Assembly (NCBI GenBank): GCA_030448245.1
Contig: JAUJNH010000008.1
Location: 62,001-126,000 of the forward strand
Source: Acidimicrobiales bacterium
GTDB lineage: Bacteria > Actinomycetota > Acidimicrobiia > Acidimicrobiales > JAUJNH01
Reading direction: 5' to 3'
DNA: 64,000 bases
Shown here: positions 8,445 to 16,316 of the stretch, piece after piece
How the letters are laid out: each line of letters opens with the position of its first letter
How positions within the stretch are numbered: the first letter of the stretch is position 1
Made by a program: the position numbers and the translations under genes
The notes under the pieces: generated by a model
Database searches by the model: none
Told to the model about the DNA's origin: nothing
What the model saw: only the letters and a program-made list of their open reading frames with translations

Positions 8445-8948
8445 CTAGCCGCCGCCGTCGAGCTCGGCCCGGGCTCGTGCCACGATCACCGGGTCTTCAG
8501 CCCCGCGGCTAAAGGCTGCCAGGCGCCGCTCGATGTCCCGACCGAGGTACCAGCGGCCCAGCGGGTGGGTCAGCCACTGGAACCACTCGGGGCGGCAGTC
8601 GAACCGGTAGCGGAAGGTGACCTCGCAGCGCCCGTCGTCCTGATCCACGAAGGCCCACGAGCCGGAGAAGGTCCTGAACAGCGGCGGTCCCTCCACCATC
8701 CGCATGCCCATCAGCGTGGGTCGGCGGTAGGAGAGGTACTCGGAGATCATGATGAGGCCGTGCCGTGACCGGGTCCAGGTGCGGACGCCCGGTCCGGGCC
8801 GCTCGGCGTTGACCAGGTGCTGGCTTCTGACGAACGGGTCCCACTCGAGCCGGACGCCGTAGGACGAGGCCACGCAGAAGCAGTCGTCGGCCGAGGCGCG
8901 CACCACCACCTTTGACTGCACCACGCCCACGTTCTTCCGCTCCGCCAC
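8445..8948 (-). CDS. SRPBCC-family (START-like) lipid/ligand-binding protein
   Basis: A 167-residue protein with SKVVVRASADDCFCVASSYG at the start, followed by RLEWDPFVRS, WTRSRHGLIMISEYLSYRRP and CEVTFRYRFDCRPEWFQWL, ending in a long amphipathic helix (RWYLGRDIERRLAAF). This is the beta-barrel plus C-terminal helix arrangement of the SRPBCC/polyketide-cyclase superfamily. GTG 8948 is exactly at the predicted +1 of TACAGT (8960-8955); GTG 8951 is also possible. It is divergent from the Rieske gene at 8995. Ligand unknown. Confidence 0.7.
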   Translation of the reverse strand: MAERKNVGVVQSKVVVRASADDCFCVASSYGVRLEWDPFVRSQHLVNAERPGPGVRTWTRSRHGLIMISEYLSYRRPTLMGMRMVEGPPLFRTFSGSWAFVDQDDGRCEVTFRYRFDCRPEWFQWLTHPLGRWYLGRDIERRLAAFSRGAEDPVIVARARAELDGGG

Positions 8949-8954
8949 CACCCG

Positions 8955-8960
8955 ACTGTA
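8955..8960 (-). promoter_or_regulatory. -10 hexamer TACAGT for the SRPBCC gene
   Basis: TACAGT on the minus strand with six bases to GTG 8948, predicting a leaderless transcript. Confidence 0.5.
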
Positions 8961-8994
8961 GGGAGAGCGGCCGAGATGCTGGCATCCTGCAACG

Positions 8995-9306
8995 ATGCCC
9001 GGCTGGCAGGTGGTCCTCCGCTCCGACGAGCTCGGCGTCATCCCCCGGCGGGTGGTGGTGGAGGGCCGGGAGATCGTGGTGTGGCGCCTGCCCGACGACG
9101 GGGTGGGCGCACTGGACGACCGGTGCGCCCACCAGGCCATGCGCCTCTCCATCGGCAACGCCCTGCCCGACGGCTGCCTGGTGTGCGTGGCCCACGGCTG
9201 GACCTACCGCCCGGACGGGTCCAACGCCCTCGTGCCCGGCGGCCCCCGGGTCCGCGCCCACCAGGCCCACGACGACGGCGTCGTCATCCGCATCCGCCTC
9301 GGCTGA
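8995..9306 (+). CDS. Small Rieske [2Fe-2S] ferredoxin-like protein
   Basis: A 103-residue stand-alone Rieske protein. The cluster ligands are visible as C44-A-H46 (in LDDRCAHQAMRLS) and C64-V-A-H67 (in CLVCVAHGWTYRP), the canonical CxH...CxxH pattern with normal spacing. There is no signal peptide or membrane segment, so it should act in the cytoplasm as an electron carrier, for example for a dioxygenase or monooxygenase. No oxygenase gene adjoins it, so its partner is unknown. It is divergent from the SRPBCC gene; SRPBCC and Rieske folds are combined in ring-hydroxylating oxygenases, but here they are separate short proteins, so I infer no such enzyme. Confidence 0.85.
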   Translation: MPGWQVVLRSDELGVIPRRVVVEGREIVVWRLPDDGVGALDDRCAHQAMRLSIGNALPDGCLVCVAHGWTYRPDGSNALVPGGPRVRAHQAHDDGVVIRIRLG

Positions 9307-9387
9307 CCGACAATCAGGTCGAGGCCTGTCCCGCCGATCAGGTCATGGCGCGCGCAGGGGTGTCGGCCGTCGAAAGGTGCGTGTGCC

Positions 9388-9844
9388 GTGAAGCGGGTGC
9401 TGCTCATGGGGGCCACGGCTCTCCTCCTGGGTGCGTGTGGCGGAGAGACGGAGCTGGTGTCCCCGACGGCGGCGCTCGTCCCGGCCGAGGACGCGGCTCC
9501 TCCCGAGGCTCCGACGGAACCGGTGCCGATGACCGCGGGATCCCGACGACGGTGACGACCGCCTCGACGATTGCGACGACGGTGCCGCCTCGGCCGGCCA
9601 CGACGGCCGCGGCCGCGCCCAAGGTGAGCGTGACCACCCTGGCCCACCCGGCCCCCAAGGTGACGGCGACGTCGGCGGCACGCTGCCACCCGTCGTACCA
9701 GGGGGCCTGTCTTCCGGCTGATGTGTCCGACGTGGACTGCGCAGGGGGCAGCGGCAACGGCCCGGCCTACACGGGCCGGGTGCAGGTGGTGGGGCCGGAC
9801 GTCTTCGACCTCGACCGGGCGGCGACGGCGTCGGGTGTGAGTGA
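9388..9844 (+). CDS. Secreted lipoprotein with excalibur-like C-terminus, two frameshifts
   Basis: GTG 9388 starts VKRVLLMGATALLLGACGGE, a lipoprotein signal peptide with lipobox LGAC. A Thr/Pro/Ala-rich linker (PTTVTTASTIATTVPP) follows in the next frame after a missing base near 9540 (GGG should be GGGG). The C-terminal domain reads CHPSYQGACLPADVSDVDCA, then GPDVFDLDR, and with one base restored near 9820 ends DGDGVGCE with stop at 9842-9844. That ending is the Ca-binding excalibur-like module found at the C-terminus of many actinobacterial secreted proteins. Anchored outside the membrane; role unknown. Confidence 0.65.
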
Positions 9845-9886
9845 ACCGGCAGCCTGAGAGCGCGAGGGAGCCCGTCCCACGCAGTC

Positions 9887-12013
9887 TCAGTCGTAGGTTG
9901 CTTCGAGCCACCAGGAGCCGGACTCACAGGCGAGGAGGAGGGCGGTGCCGCACCGGCCGGTGACCTGGAGGCGGGCCAGGCGGGTGGCGGCGACCGGGTC
10001 CCACCAGCGCTCCTCGATCGGCCACGGGCCGGCCCAGCCGGCCACCTCGAGGGTGCCGCCCGACCACGCCACCCGGACCGGGGCGGCGCTGGCCAGGCCC
10101 CGACCCGACACCGCGACCGGGGTGCCGGCGGCGTCGACCACCTCGGCCGGCTCGCGCTCGGCGGGCACCACGGCCGGCGGGGGCCCCGGGATCCGCCCGG
10201 GCCACGGTGGCACCTCGCCGGCGGCTGGCCCCATGCCCCGCTTCGGGCGGCGGGCAGGGCGCACGGCCTCCTCGGTGAGGTCGACGGCCGGGCCCAGCTC
10301 GATGGCCGAGCGCACGGCGTGGCCGCCCGGCTGGGCCGGCTCGCGCGGGTCGCCCCACGGGACGAGGGTGGCCCGCAGGCGCGGCTCCCGCCCGCCGGAG
10401 GGCACGGCGGTGACCACCGCGGCAGGGCCCAGCAGGCCCTGGACCCGGGCCAGCGCCCGGGCCGCCCGATCGTCGGCCTCGGCGTCGCCGCCCCAGAACC
10501 CCAGCTGGCGGCCACCGCCGGCCACCACCTCCTCGGGCACCAGGCGCAGCAGCGTGAGCCCACCCCCCTCGGCTCGACCGCCGACGTCACCCGGTGCCTC
10601 CCCGGCGCCGGGCTCCTCGCGCTGGCGGGCGGCCCCAGCCGATCGCTCCCCGCCCTGCTCGGCCGCTCGGGCCTCCGCCTCCGTGCGCTGCTGGGCCGCA
10701 CGGGCCCCCACCGTCAGCCAGCCGTCCAGCTGCCAGCGCACCCGTTCGGCGGTGGCGCCCGGCGTGAAGCGGCCCTCGTGGCGCCACAGCCGGCTGAGGC
10801 GCTCGCCGTCGGCGGTGCGGGCCTCGATGGTGAGCCGGGTGCAGGCCAGGCCCTGGCGCTCGAGCCGGTCGTGCAGGTCAACCGCCAGCGTGCGGGCGGC
10901 GAAGGCGGCGGTGTCGACGCGGTCGGCCGGTGGGTCGAGGACGACCTGGGCCACCAGGTCCGGCGGAGGGTCGCGGGCGTCGAGCGGCCGGTCGTCCAGC
11001 CCGTTGGCCCGGCGCCAGGCCAGCCCCCCGTCAGGGCCGAAGCGGGCCACGACATCGGCCTCGGGCAGGGCGGCCACCGCCCCCAGCGTGCGCAGCCCCA
11101 GCCGCACCAGCAGCGACGCCAGGTCGACCATGCCCCCGGCTGAACCCTCGGTGCCTGCGGGCGGGGCGGGATCGTCGGCCAGAGCGGAGACGGGCAGCCC
11201 GGCCAGGAAGGCAGGGGTCTCCCCCGGGGCCAGGACCAGCACGGGGGCGCCGCCCGCCGTGGCCCGGGCCGCCAGCGACGCGGCAAAGGTGCCGTCGGCC
11301 ACCCCCGCCCCCACGTGGGCGGCCCCGGCCCCCAGCACCTCCTGGACCGCCGCCACCAGCCGGGCCGCAAGGGGCTCGTCGCCACCGAAGTAGCGGGACG
11401 GGCCGCGGGTGGCCAACGAGCACAGGCCGGGACGGGTCAGCTCGACGCGAGGGACGAACGCCTCGACCGCGGCGGCGACGGGCTCAAAGGCGCGGGCGTC
11501 CCGGGCCGGGTCGTGGGCCAGGACGACCAGACGGGGGCAGCGGGCCTCGGCATCGCGCCGGCGCATGCCCCGGTGCACGCCCTCGGCCCGGGCTGCCGGT
11601 GTGCACGCCACCGTGCGCCCGCCGTGGAGGACGACCGCCGGCTCGTCGGGCGGCACCTCGGCGGCCACCAGCGGCCAGTCGGCGCACCACAGCGCCAGGG
11701 TCCGCACCGCCGTGGCCCAGGGGCGAACCTCGGAGGTGCGACCACTGCCGTCCGCCCGCGGTCTGCGGCCCAGCCCGTCCGGCCCCGACTCCCGCTCCGC
11801 ACGGTCGCCGTGGCCCATCCGCACACCAGGACCGCGCCCGACCTCCTGCGCGGCACGATCCGACTCCGGCTCCTGCTCTGCGTGGCTGCTCGACCCCAGC
11901 GATCCCCTCGCGGCGGAGCTCGCGTGGTCCAGTGACTCGTCGTCGGAGCTGGGCGACGCCGCGGCGCGTCCCACGTAGCCGGCCAGGGCGGCGGCCGCCG
12001 GAGCGTGGTCCAC
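9887..12013 (-). CDS. imuB: ImuB, Y-family polymerase-like mutasome scaffold
   Basis: ImuB is a catalytically inactive Y-family polymerase homologue that links DnaE2 to the sliding clamp. The body begins VRTLALWCADWPLVAAEVPP and contains the Y-family blocks GRTVACTPAARAEGVHRGMR, SLATRGPSRYFGGD and LRTLGAVAALPEADVVARFG. A clamp-binding motif QLGFWG is visible near residue 500, equivalent to the QLPLWG of mycobacterial ImuB. GTG 12013 overlaps the imuA stop as TAGTG, which argues for translational coupling, but gives a low-complexity N-terminal extension of about 100 residues; GTG 11707 (VRTLALWC) or ATG 11818 would remove it. Expected to be co-transcribed with imuA under LexA control. Confidence 0.9.
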   Translation of the reverse strand: MDHAPAAAALAGYVGRAAASPSSDDESLDHASSAARGSLGSSSHAEQEPESDRAAQEVGRGPGVRMGHGDRAERESGPDGLGRRPRADGSGRTSEVRPWATAVRTLALWCADWPLVAAEVPPDEPAVVLHGGRTVACTPAARAEGVHRGMRRRDAEARCPRLVVLAHDPARDARAFEPVAAAVEAFVPRVELTRPGLCSLATRGPSRYFGGDEPLAARLVAAVQEVLGAGAAHVGAGVADGTFAASLAARATAGGAPVLVLAPGETPAFLAGLPVSALADDPAPPAGTEGSAGGMVDLASLLVRLGLRTLGAVAALPEADVVARFGPDGGLAWRRANGLDDRPLDARDPPPDLVAQVVLDPPADRVDTAAFAARTLAVDLHDRLERQGLACTRLTIEARTADGERLSRLWRHEGRFTPGATAERVRWQLDGWLTVGARAAQQRTEAEARAAEQGGERSAGAARQREEPGAGEAPGDVGGRAEGGGLTLLRLVPEEVVAGGGRQLGFWGGDAEADDRAARALARVQGLLGPAAVVTAVPSGGREPRLRATLVPWGDPREPAQPGGHAVRSAIELGPAVDLTEEAVRPARRPKRGMGPAAGEVPPWPGRIPGPPPAVVPAEREPAEVVDAAGTPVAVSGRGLASAAPVRVAWSGGTLEVAGWAGPWPIEERWWDPVAATRLARLQVTGRCGTALLLACESGSWWLEATYD

Positions 12014-12840
12014 TAGCCGCTGGCCCGGTGTCGGATCGGGTCCGCCATGCGGGCTGCACCGGCACCGAGCGGCGGCGACCCGCGGGTCGGTGCCAACCGG
12101 TCGGCCACGGCCACGCCCTCGTGGCCGGGCAGCCAGAGGCGCACCGAGCGCTCGCGGCCGGCGGCGCCCCGGCCGGTGGCCGCCACCACGACCTCTCGGG
12201 CCTGGAGGAAGCCGTGGCCCGCCTCGACGCCGTGCCACGCCGCGGCCACCACCCGCAGCCGCAGGTCGGCCCCCTCCACCCACGAGGCACCCGCCGGGAG
12301 CAGGGGGACCAGCACGCTGCCCCGCTCCCGAGCCCGGGCCGCCAGCTTGCGGGCATCGGGGGCCCGCAGGCCAGGCGGCACCGCCGCCACCACCAGGTCG
12401 ACCCCGTCGAGCAGGGCGGCCACCACCGTCGGCCAGTGGCCCAGGGTGGCGGCATCGGGGACGAAGGCCAGCCGCTCGAGCGCCACACCGAGGTGGGCGG
12501 CCGCCGGGGCGTGGGCCGCAGGCAGGCCCACGACGGCAGCCCACGAGCCGGCCTGGGTGGCCGCGGCCACCAGGGCATAGGCCAGGCTGGTGGCCCCCAG
12601 CCCCCGCTCCCCCGCCACCGTGGCGGTGGCCCCCCGCCGCAGCCCAGGCTCCCCCCGCTCCGACGGGCCGCTCGGGCCGAGGAGCCCGGCCAGGGCAGGC
12701 AGGACGGGGACGGTGCGGTCGCGGGCCAGCCTGGAGGGCGCCAGCCGCTCGGCCAGCGCCCGCAGGTCGGCAGCCTGACCGTCTGAGCCGCGACGATCCC
12801 CTCCAGGGTCGCCGACGGGGCGGGCGAGGGCCACGACCAT
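12013..12840 (-). CDS. imuA: ImuA (RecA-like mutasome accessory protein)
   Basis: A 275-residue RecA-fold protein typical of actinobacterial ImuA', required with ImuB for DnaE2-dependent mutagenesis. Visible blocks are LAERLAPSRLARDRTVPVLP, a degenerate nucleotide loop VAGERGLGATSLAYAL (not a full Walker A), FVPDAATLGHWPTVVAALLD and VDLVVAAVPPGL. ATG 12840 is one base from the transcription start predicted by TACAAT; the ATG at 12849 overlaps that hexamer and is rejected. The stop overlaps the imuB start by one base. The LexA box lies directly upstream. Confidence 0.85.
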   Translation of the reverse strand: MVVALARPVGDPGGDRRGSDGQAADLRALAERLAPSRLARDRTVPVLPALAGLLGPSGPSERGEPGLRRGATATVAGERGLGATSLAYALVAAATQAGSWAAVVGLPAAHAPAAAHLGVALERLAFVPDAATLGHWPTVVAALLDGVDLVVAAVPPGLRAPDARKLAARARERGSVLVPLLPAGASWVEGADLRLRVVAAAWHGVEAGHGFLQAREVVVAATGRGAAGRERSVRLWLPGHEGVAVADRLAPTRGSPPLGAGAARMADPIRHRASG

Positions 12841-12847
12841 GACCCTC

Positions 12848-12868
12848 ATTGTAGCGAACAGGTGTTCG
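12848..12868 (-). promoter_or_regulatory. SOS (LexA) box and -10 element of imuA-imuB
   Basis: CGAACAGGTGTTCG at 12855-12868 is a perfect CGAAC-N4-GTTCG LexA site, completed by A at 12869. The -10 element TACAAT (12853-12848 on the minus strand) abuts it with the same one-base gap seen at dnaE2. Predicted transcription start is 12841, next to the imuA ATG at 12840. Confidence 0.9.
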
Positions 12869-12912
12869 AGGTTCAGCGGAAGGGGAAACGCACCAGCCGG
12901 GGCGGACCCGCC

Positions 12913-13353
12913 TCAGCCCTTGACGGCGGCGACCAGCGCCTCCAGCACCCCTGTCGGATCGTGGAGCACCACGAACCCGTCCCCGACCACTCGAGCCGTT
13001 CCGCCGTCCACAGGGTCCACCGCGGCCCAGGCGAGGTCGGCGACGCCGAGCTCGACCTCGAGCCCCGACACTCGGCGGACCCGGACCTCCGTCAGCAGAT
13101 CGCCCCACTCCTGCTGGCGGACGACGCGCGCACCATCGCCGACGGCAGCCAGGAACCAGCCGTGATCCTGCACCAGCGCCGGCCGGCAGCCCGTGACGAC
13201 GATCAGGTCCAGGTCGGACCCCATGGTCGGCCGGCCCGCGGCCCACGACCCGCACAGGCCGAGCGCTGCGACGGCGGGCATCGCCCGGACGAGGCCGACG
13301 ACGACCTCCGTCAGCTCCTCGACCTCCGCTCGGCGCTCAGCCGTCACGTCCAC
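12913..13353 (-). CDS. Nucleotidyltransferase-domain protein (MNT/KNTase type)
   Basis: A 146-residue protein with the pol-beta-like nucleotidyltransferase signature LCGSWAAGRPTMGSDLDLIV near residues 33-52: the GS motif followed by SDLDL, whose two Asp bind the metal. The rest (VRQQEWGDLLTEVRVRR, LEVELGVADLAW) supplies the remaining strands and a third acidic position. It is a single domain, similar to MNT antitoxin-type or resistance-type minimal nucleotidyltransferases, but no HEPN partner gene is adjacent. It lies just downstream of the MFS gene (2-bp gap) on the same strand, so the two are probably one transcript. Substrate unknown. Confidence 0.7.
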   Translation of the reverse strand: MDVTAERRAEVEELTEVVVGLVRAMPAVAALGLCGSWAAGRPTMGSDLDLIVVTGCRPALVQDHGWFLAAVGDGARVVRQQEWGDLLTEVRVRRVSGLEVELGVADLAWAAVDPVDGGTARVVGDGFVVLHDPTGVLEALVAAVKG

Positions 13354-13355
13354 GT

Positions 13356-14624
13356 TCAGGCCGTCGTCATCGCCGCCTCGGTCGCCACGTCGGCCTCCGT
13401 CGGGACAGCCGGGACCGACGCCCGTCGACCGGCCACGGCCGCCGGCAGCAGGGCCACGGCCACCGCCGCCGCGGCCATCAGGCCCCCGCCCCCGAGAGCG
13501 GCCTGGGCGCCGAAGCGCTGCACCACCCAGCCCACCAGCGGCGCCCCGATCGGCATGGAGCCGAGGAAGACCAGGGTGTAGAGGGCCATCACCCGTCCTC
13601 GCAGCTCGCCCGCGGCCACCAGCTGGATGCGGGCGTTGGCGGTGGCGAAGAAGGCGATGCTGGTCCCGCCGGCCAGGGCGAGCAGCGGGAAGACCAGGAC
13701 CAGCGACGTGGTCGACGCGGCCGCCGCCAGCAGCACGCCCGAGACGAGGCCCGTCACGAGGAGCACCCGGTCGCTCGGCTGGCGCCGCCCGGCCACGACC
13801 AGGGCACCCACCACCGACCCGGCGGCCATCGCGGCCGTCAGCGCCGAGAACAGGCTCGACCCGCCGCCGTAGGAGCGCTCGGCCAGCGCCGGCAGGATCA
13901 CCGGGAAGTTGAACGAGAAGAAGGCGACCGCGCCGACCAGGAGGAGCGTGCGCCGCAGCACCGGCTGGCCCCAGGCGTAGCGCAGGCCCTGCCGGACCTG
14001 GCCCCGGCGTGCCTTCTCACGGGCAGACGGCCGCAGCTCGTCGAGCCGCATGCGCCGGTAGGCCCCGATCACCGCCACGAAGGACACCGAGTTGGCCACG
14101 AAGCACCAGCCGGCGCCGACCAGGGCGAGCAGGCCGGCGGCCACGGCCGGGCCCAGGATCCGGCTGGCGTTGAACAGGGCCGAGTTGAGCCCGATGGCGT
14201 TGGGCAGCTGCTCGGGTCCCACCAGCTCGTTGACGAACGCCTGGCGGGTGGGCATCTCGACGGCACTGCCCAGCCCGGAGGCAAAGGCGAGGACGCACAG
14301 CTGCCACACCCGGGGCGTCCCGAAGAGGGTGGCCGCGGCCAGGAGCGCGGCCACGACGGCCGAGAAGGCGTTCGCGGCGATCAGCAGCCGGCGCTTGTCG
14401 AACCGGTCGGCCAGCAGCCCGCCCCACGGCGCGAACAGCATGGGGAGCAGCGACAGACCGGTGACGGCACCGAGGGCCACCGCTGAGTCGGTGATGCGGT
14501 AGACCACCCAGCTGAGCGCCACCATCTGGCACGCCGTCCCCGACAGCGAGACCAGCTGACCTGCGTAGAACAGCCGGTAGTTGCGCGTTCGGAACGACCG
14601 GAAGGTGCGGGAGATGGTCGGCAT
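13356..14624 (-). CDS. MFS transporter (MFS_3, EntS-like exporter)
   Basis: A 422-residue polytopic protein with about 12 hydrophobic segments. It begins SRTFRSFRTRNYRLFYAGQL and has the MFS loop motif GGLLADRFDKRRLLIAANA between helices 2 and 3, then MPTRQAFVNELVGPEQLPNA, a signature of the MFS_3/enterobactin-exporter-like group. The C-terminal half repeats the fold (GGTSIAFFATANARIQLV, GRVMALYTLVFLGSMPIGAP). It exports small molecules by proton antiport in this family; the substrate is not predictable. It shares a transcript with the nucleotidyltransferase gene at 12913-13353. Confidence 0.85.
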   Translation of the reverse strand: MPTISRTFRSFRTRNYRLFYAGQLVSLSGTACQMVALSWVVYRITDSAVALGAVTGLSLLPMLFAPWGGLLADRFDKRRLLIAANAFSAVVAALLAAATLFGTPRVWQLCVLAFASGLGSAVEMPTRQAFVNELVGPEQLPNAIGLNSALFNASRILGPAVAAGLLALVGAGWCFVANSVSFVAVIGAYRRMRLDELRPSAREKARRGQVRQGLRYAWGQPVLRRTLLLVGAVAFFSFNFPVILPALAERSYGGGSSLFSALTAAMAAGSVVGALVVAGRRQPSDRVLLVTGLVSGVLLAAAASTTSLVLVFPLLALAGGTSIAFFATANARIQLVAAGELRGRVMALYTLVFLGSMPIGAPLVGWVVQRFGAQAALGGGGLMAAAAVAVALLPAAVAGRRASVPAVPTEADVATEAAMTTA

Positions 14625-14667
14625 GGTCGCTCTGGGTCAACTGCTTAGCACGCCGAAGTGTTCCGGG

Positions 14668-15933
14668 CTAGGGGAATATGCCCCGGGCTGCGATCGCCGC
14701 CGCTACCCGCTCCACCGCGACGGCGAAGGCGGCCCGACGGAGGCTGACCTCGAGTTGGGCTGCCCGGGCCCACACGTCGACGCTGGCCACCTCCATCGAC
14801 CGGCGGAGGCGGGCGGCCAGGACGTCCTCCTCCCACTGCATCCCCTGGCGGCTCTGGGCCCACTCGAAGTAGGACGCGGTGACGCCGCCGGCATTGGCCA
14901 GGATGTCGGGCACCACGTGGATCCCCCGGTCCTCGAGCACGTGGTCGGCGTCCGGCGTGGTGGGGCCGTTGGCCGCCTCCACCACCACCCGGGCGGCCAG
15001 CCGGCCCGCCACCCCCACGTCGAGGGCGCCGGCCAGGGCAGCGGGCACGCACAGCTCGGCCGGTACCTCCCAGATCTCGTCGGGCTTGATGACGTCGCCG
15101 CCGTCGAAGCCGGCCACGGTGCCGGCGGCCGCCACGTGGTCGGCCAGCGCCGCTGGGTCGAGGCCGCCCTGGTTGTAGGTGGCGCCGTCCACATCGGAGA
15201 TGGCCACCACCCGCATGCCGGCCGACGCCAGCAGGAAGGCCAGCGGCCCGCCCACCTTGCCGAAGCCCTGCACCACGGCCCGCCCGCCGACGAGGTCGAG
15301 CCCCAGCTCCTTGAACGCGGCCCGGGCGCAGACCAGCACCCCGGTCGAGGTGGCGCCGCTGTGGCCCTTGGTCCCCCCGACCGAGAGGGGCTTGCCGGTG
15401 ACCGACGTGGCCACATCGGTGCCCTTCAGCATCGAGAGCGTGTCGAGCAGCCACGCCATGACTCGGCCGTCGGTGTTGACGTCGGGCGCCGGGATGTCCA
15501 GGTCGGGCCCCAGCAGCGGGGCGATCTCGACGGTGTAGCGGCGGGTGAGTCGCTCCAGCTCGCCCAGCGACAGTGCCCGCGGATCACAGCGGACGCCACC
15601 CTTGGCCCCACCGAAGGGCAGGCCGGCCACGGCCGTCTTCAGCGTCATGCCGGCAGCCAGGGCGCTGACCTCCCGGGCGTTCACCCCCGGGTGGAAGCGG
15701 ATGCCGCCCTTGCCCGGGCCCCGCGTCGTGTCGTGGTGCACCCGCCACCCGGTGAACACCTCCAGGTGGCCGTCGTCCATCCGCACCGGCACGGCCACCT
15801 CGAGCACCCGCTTGGGGATCCGCAGCTTGCGGTGGATGTCGGGATCGATCCCGGTCAGCTTGGCCGCGTCGTCGAGGCGCTCGAGGACGGCGTCCCAGGC
15901 GTCCTTGGCCTCTCCGGCGGCTGGATCGGCCAC
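14668..15933 (-). CDS. gdhA: Glutamate dehydrogenase (Glu/Leu/Phe/Val dehydrogenase family)
   Basis: A 421-residue enzyme interconverting glutamate and 2-oxoglutarate plus ammonia. Family motifs: FTGWRVHHDTTRGPGKGGIR, the catalytic lysine block LPFGGAKGGVRCDP, IPAPDVNTDGRVMAWLLD, and the Rossmann nucleotide loop VVQGFGKVGGPLAFLLASAG; the C-terminus has PDILANAGGVTASYFEW. Length fits the short hexameric GDH class. Leucine or phenylalanine dehydrogenase is less likely given the GDH-like substrate region, but cofactor specificity is unclear. GTG 15933 is six bases from TAGCCT, so the mRNA is probably leaderless. Confidence 0.88.
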   Translation of the reverse strand: MADPAAGEAKDAWDAVLERLDDAAKLTGIDPDIHRKLRIPKRVLEVAVPVRMDDGHLEVFTGWRVHHDTTRGPGKGGIRFHPGVNAREVSALAAGMTLKTAVAGLPFGGAKGGVRCDPRALSLGELERLTRRYTVEIAPLLGPDLDIPAPDVNTDGRVMAWLLDTLSMLKGTDVATSVTGKPLSVGGTKGHSGATSTGVLVCARAAFKELGLDLVGGRAVVQGFGKVGGPLAFLLASAGMRVVAISDVDGATYNQGGLDPAALADHVAAAGTVAGFDGGDVIKPDEIWEVPAELCVPAALAGALDVGVAGRLAARVVVEAANGPTTPDADHVLEDRGIHVVPDILANAGGVTASYFEWAQSRQGMQWEEDVLAARLRRSMEVASVDVWARAAQLEVSLRRAAFAVAVERVAAAIAARGIFP

Positions 15934-15939
15934 GTGCAG

Positions 15940-15945
15940 AGGCTA
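15940..15945 (-). promoter_or_regulatory. -10 hexamer TAGCCT for the glutamate dehydrogenase gene
   Basis: TAGCCT on the minus strand, six bases before GTG 15933, predicting transcription start at the start codon. Confidence 0.5.
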
Positions 15946-15965
15946 GCGGCCGACTGCGCGCTCCC

Positions 15966-16277
15966 TCAGCCGAACTTCTTGGGCTCCACGCCCTCGACGT
16001 AGTGGGTGAACAGGCCGCGGACGACGTCGAGCATCCCCTCGCTGGTGCGGAAGTCATCGAGCTCGACGGTGATCTGGTTGCCGTAGACGTGGACCGCCTT
16101 GACGCCCCCGTGCTCGAACAGCCGGCGGGCCAGCACGTCGGGAGGCCGCGAGCCCGAGCAGTCCTCGAGCGAGGCGTACCGCTCGTGGCCCATGCCGGTC
16201 AACGGCCGGTTCACCTCGAACCGGGCCACGCCCGACCGGCCGGTCGGCCTCTCGGTGACGGTCACGGACTGGCCCAT
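15966..16277 (-). CDS. Small conserved protein with Nfu N-terminal-like fold
   Basis: A 103-residue soluble protein. Visible blocks are VARFEVNRPLTGMGHERYAS, RPPDVLARRLFEHGGVKAVH and VYGNQITVELDD. The last, with the preceding LFEHGGVKAVHVYGN, resembles the Nfu N-terminal domain (scaffold protein for Fe-S clusters), but there is no CxxC domain, so a direct Fe-S role cannot be claimed. ATG 16277 lies a few bases after TAGGTT on the minus strand. It is divergent from the AI-2E transporter gene and followed on the same strand by glutamate dehydrogenase 32 bp downstream. Confidence 0.6.
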   Translation of the reverse strand: MGQSVTVTERPTGRSGVARFEVNRPLTGMGHERYASLEDCSGSRPPDVLARRLFEHGGVKAVHVYGNQITVELDDFRTSEGMLDVVRGLFTHYVEGVEPKKFG

Positions 16278-16316
16278 GGAGGAAATGAACCTAGACGGTC
16301 GGTACGCTGAGCCGCC

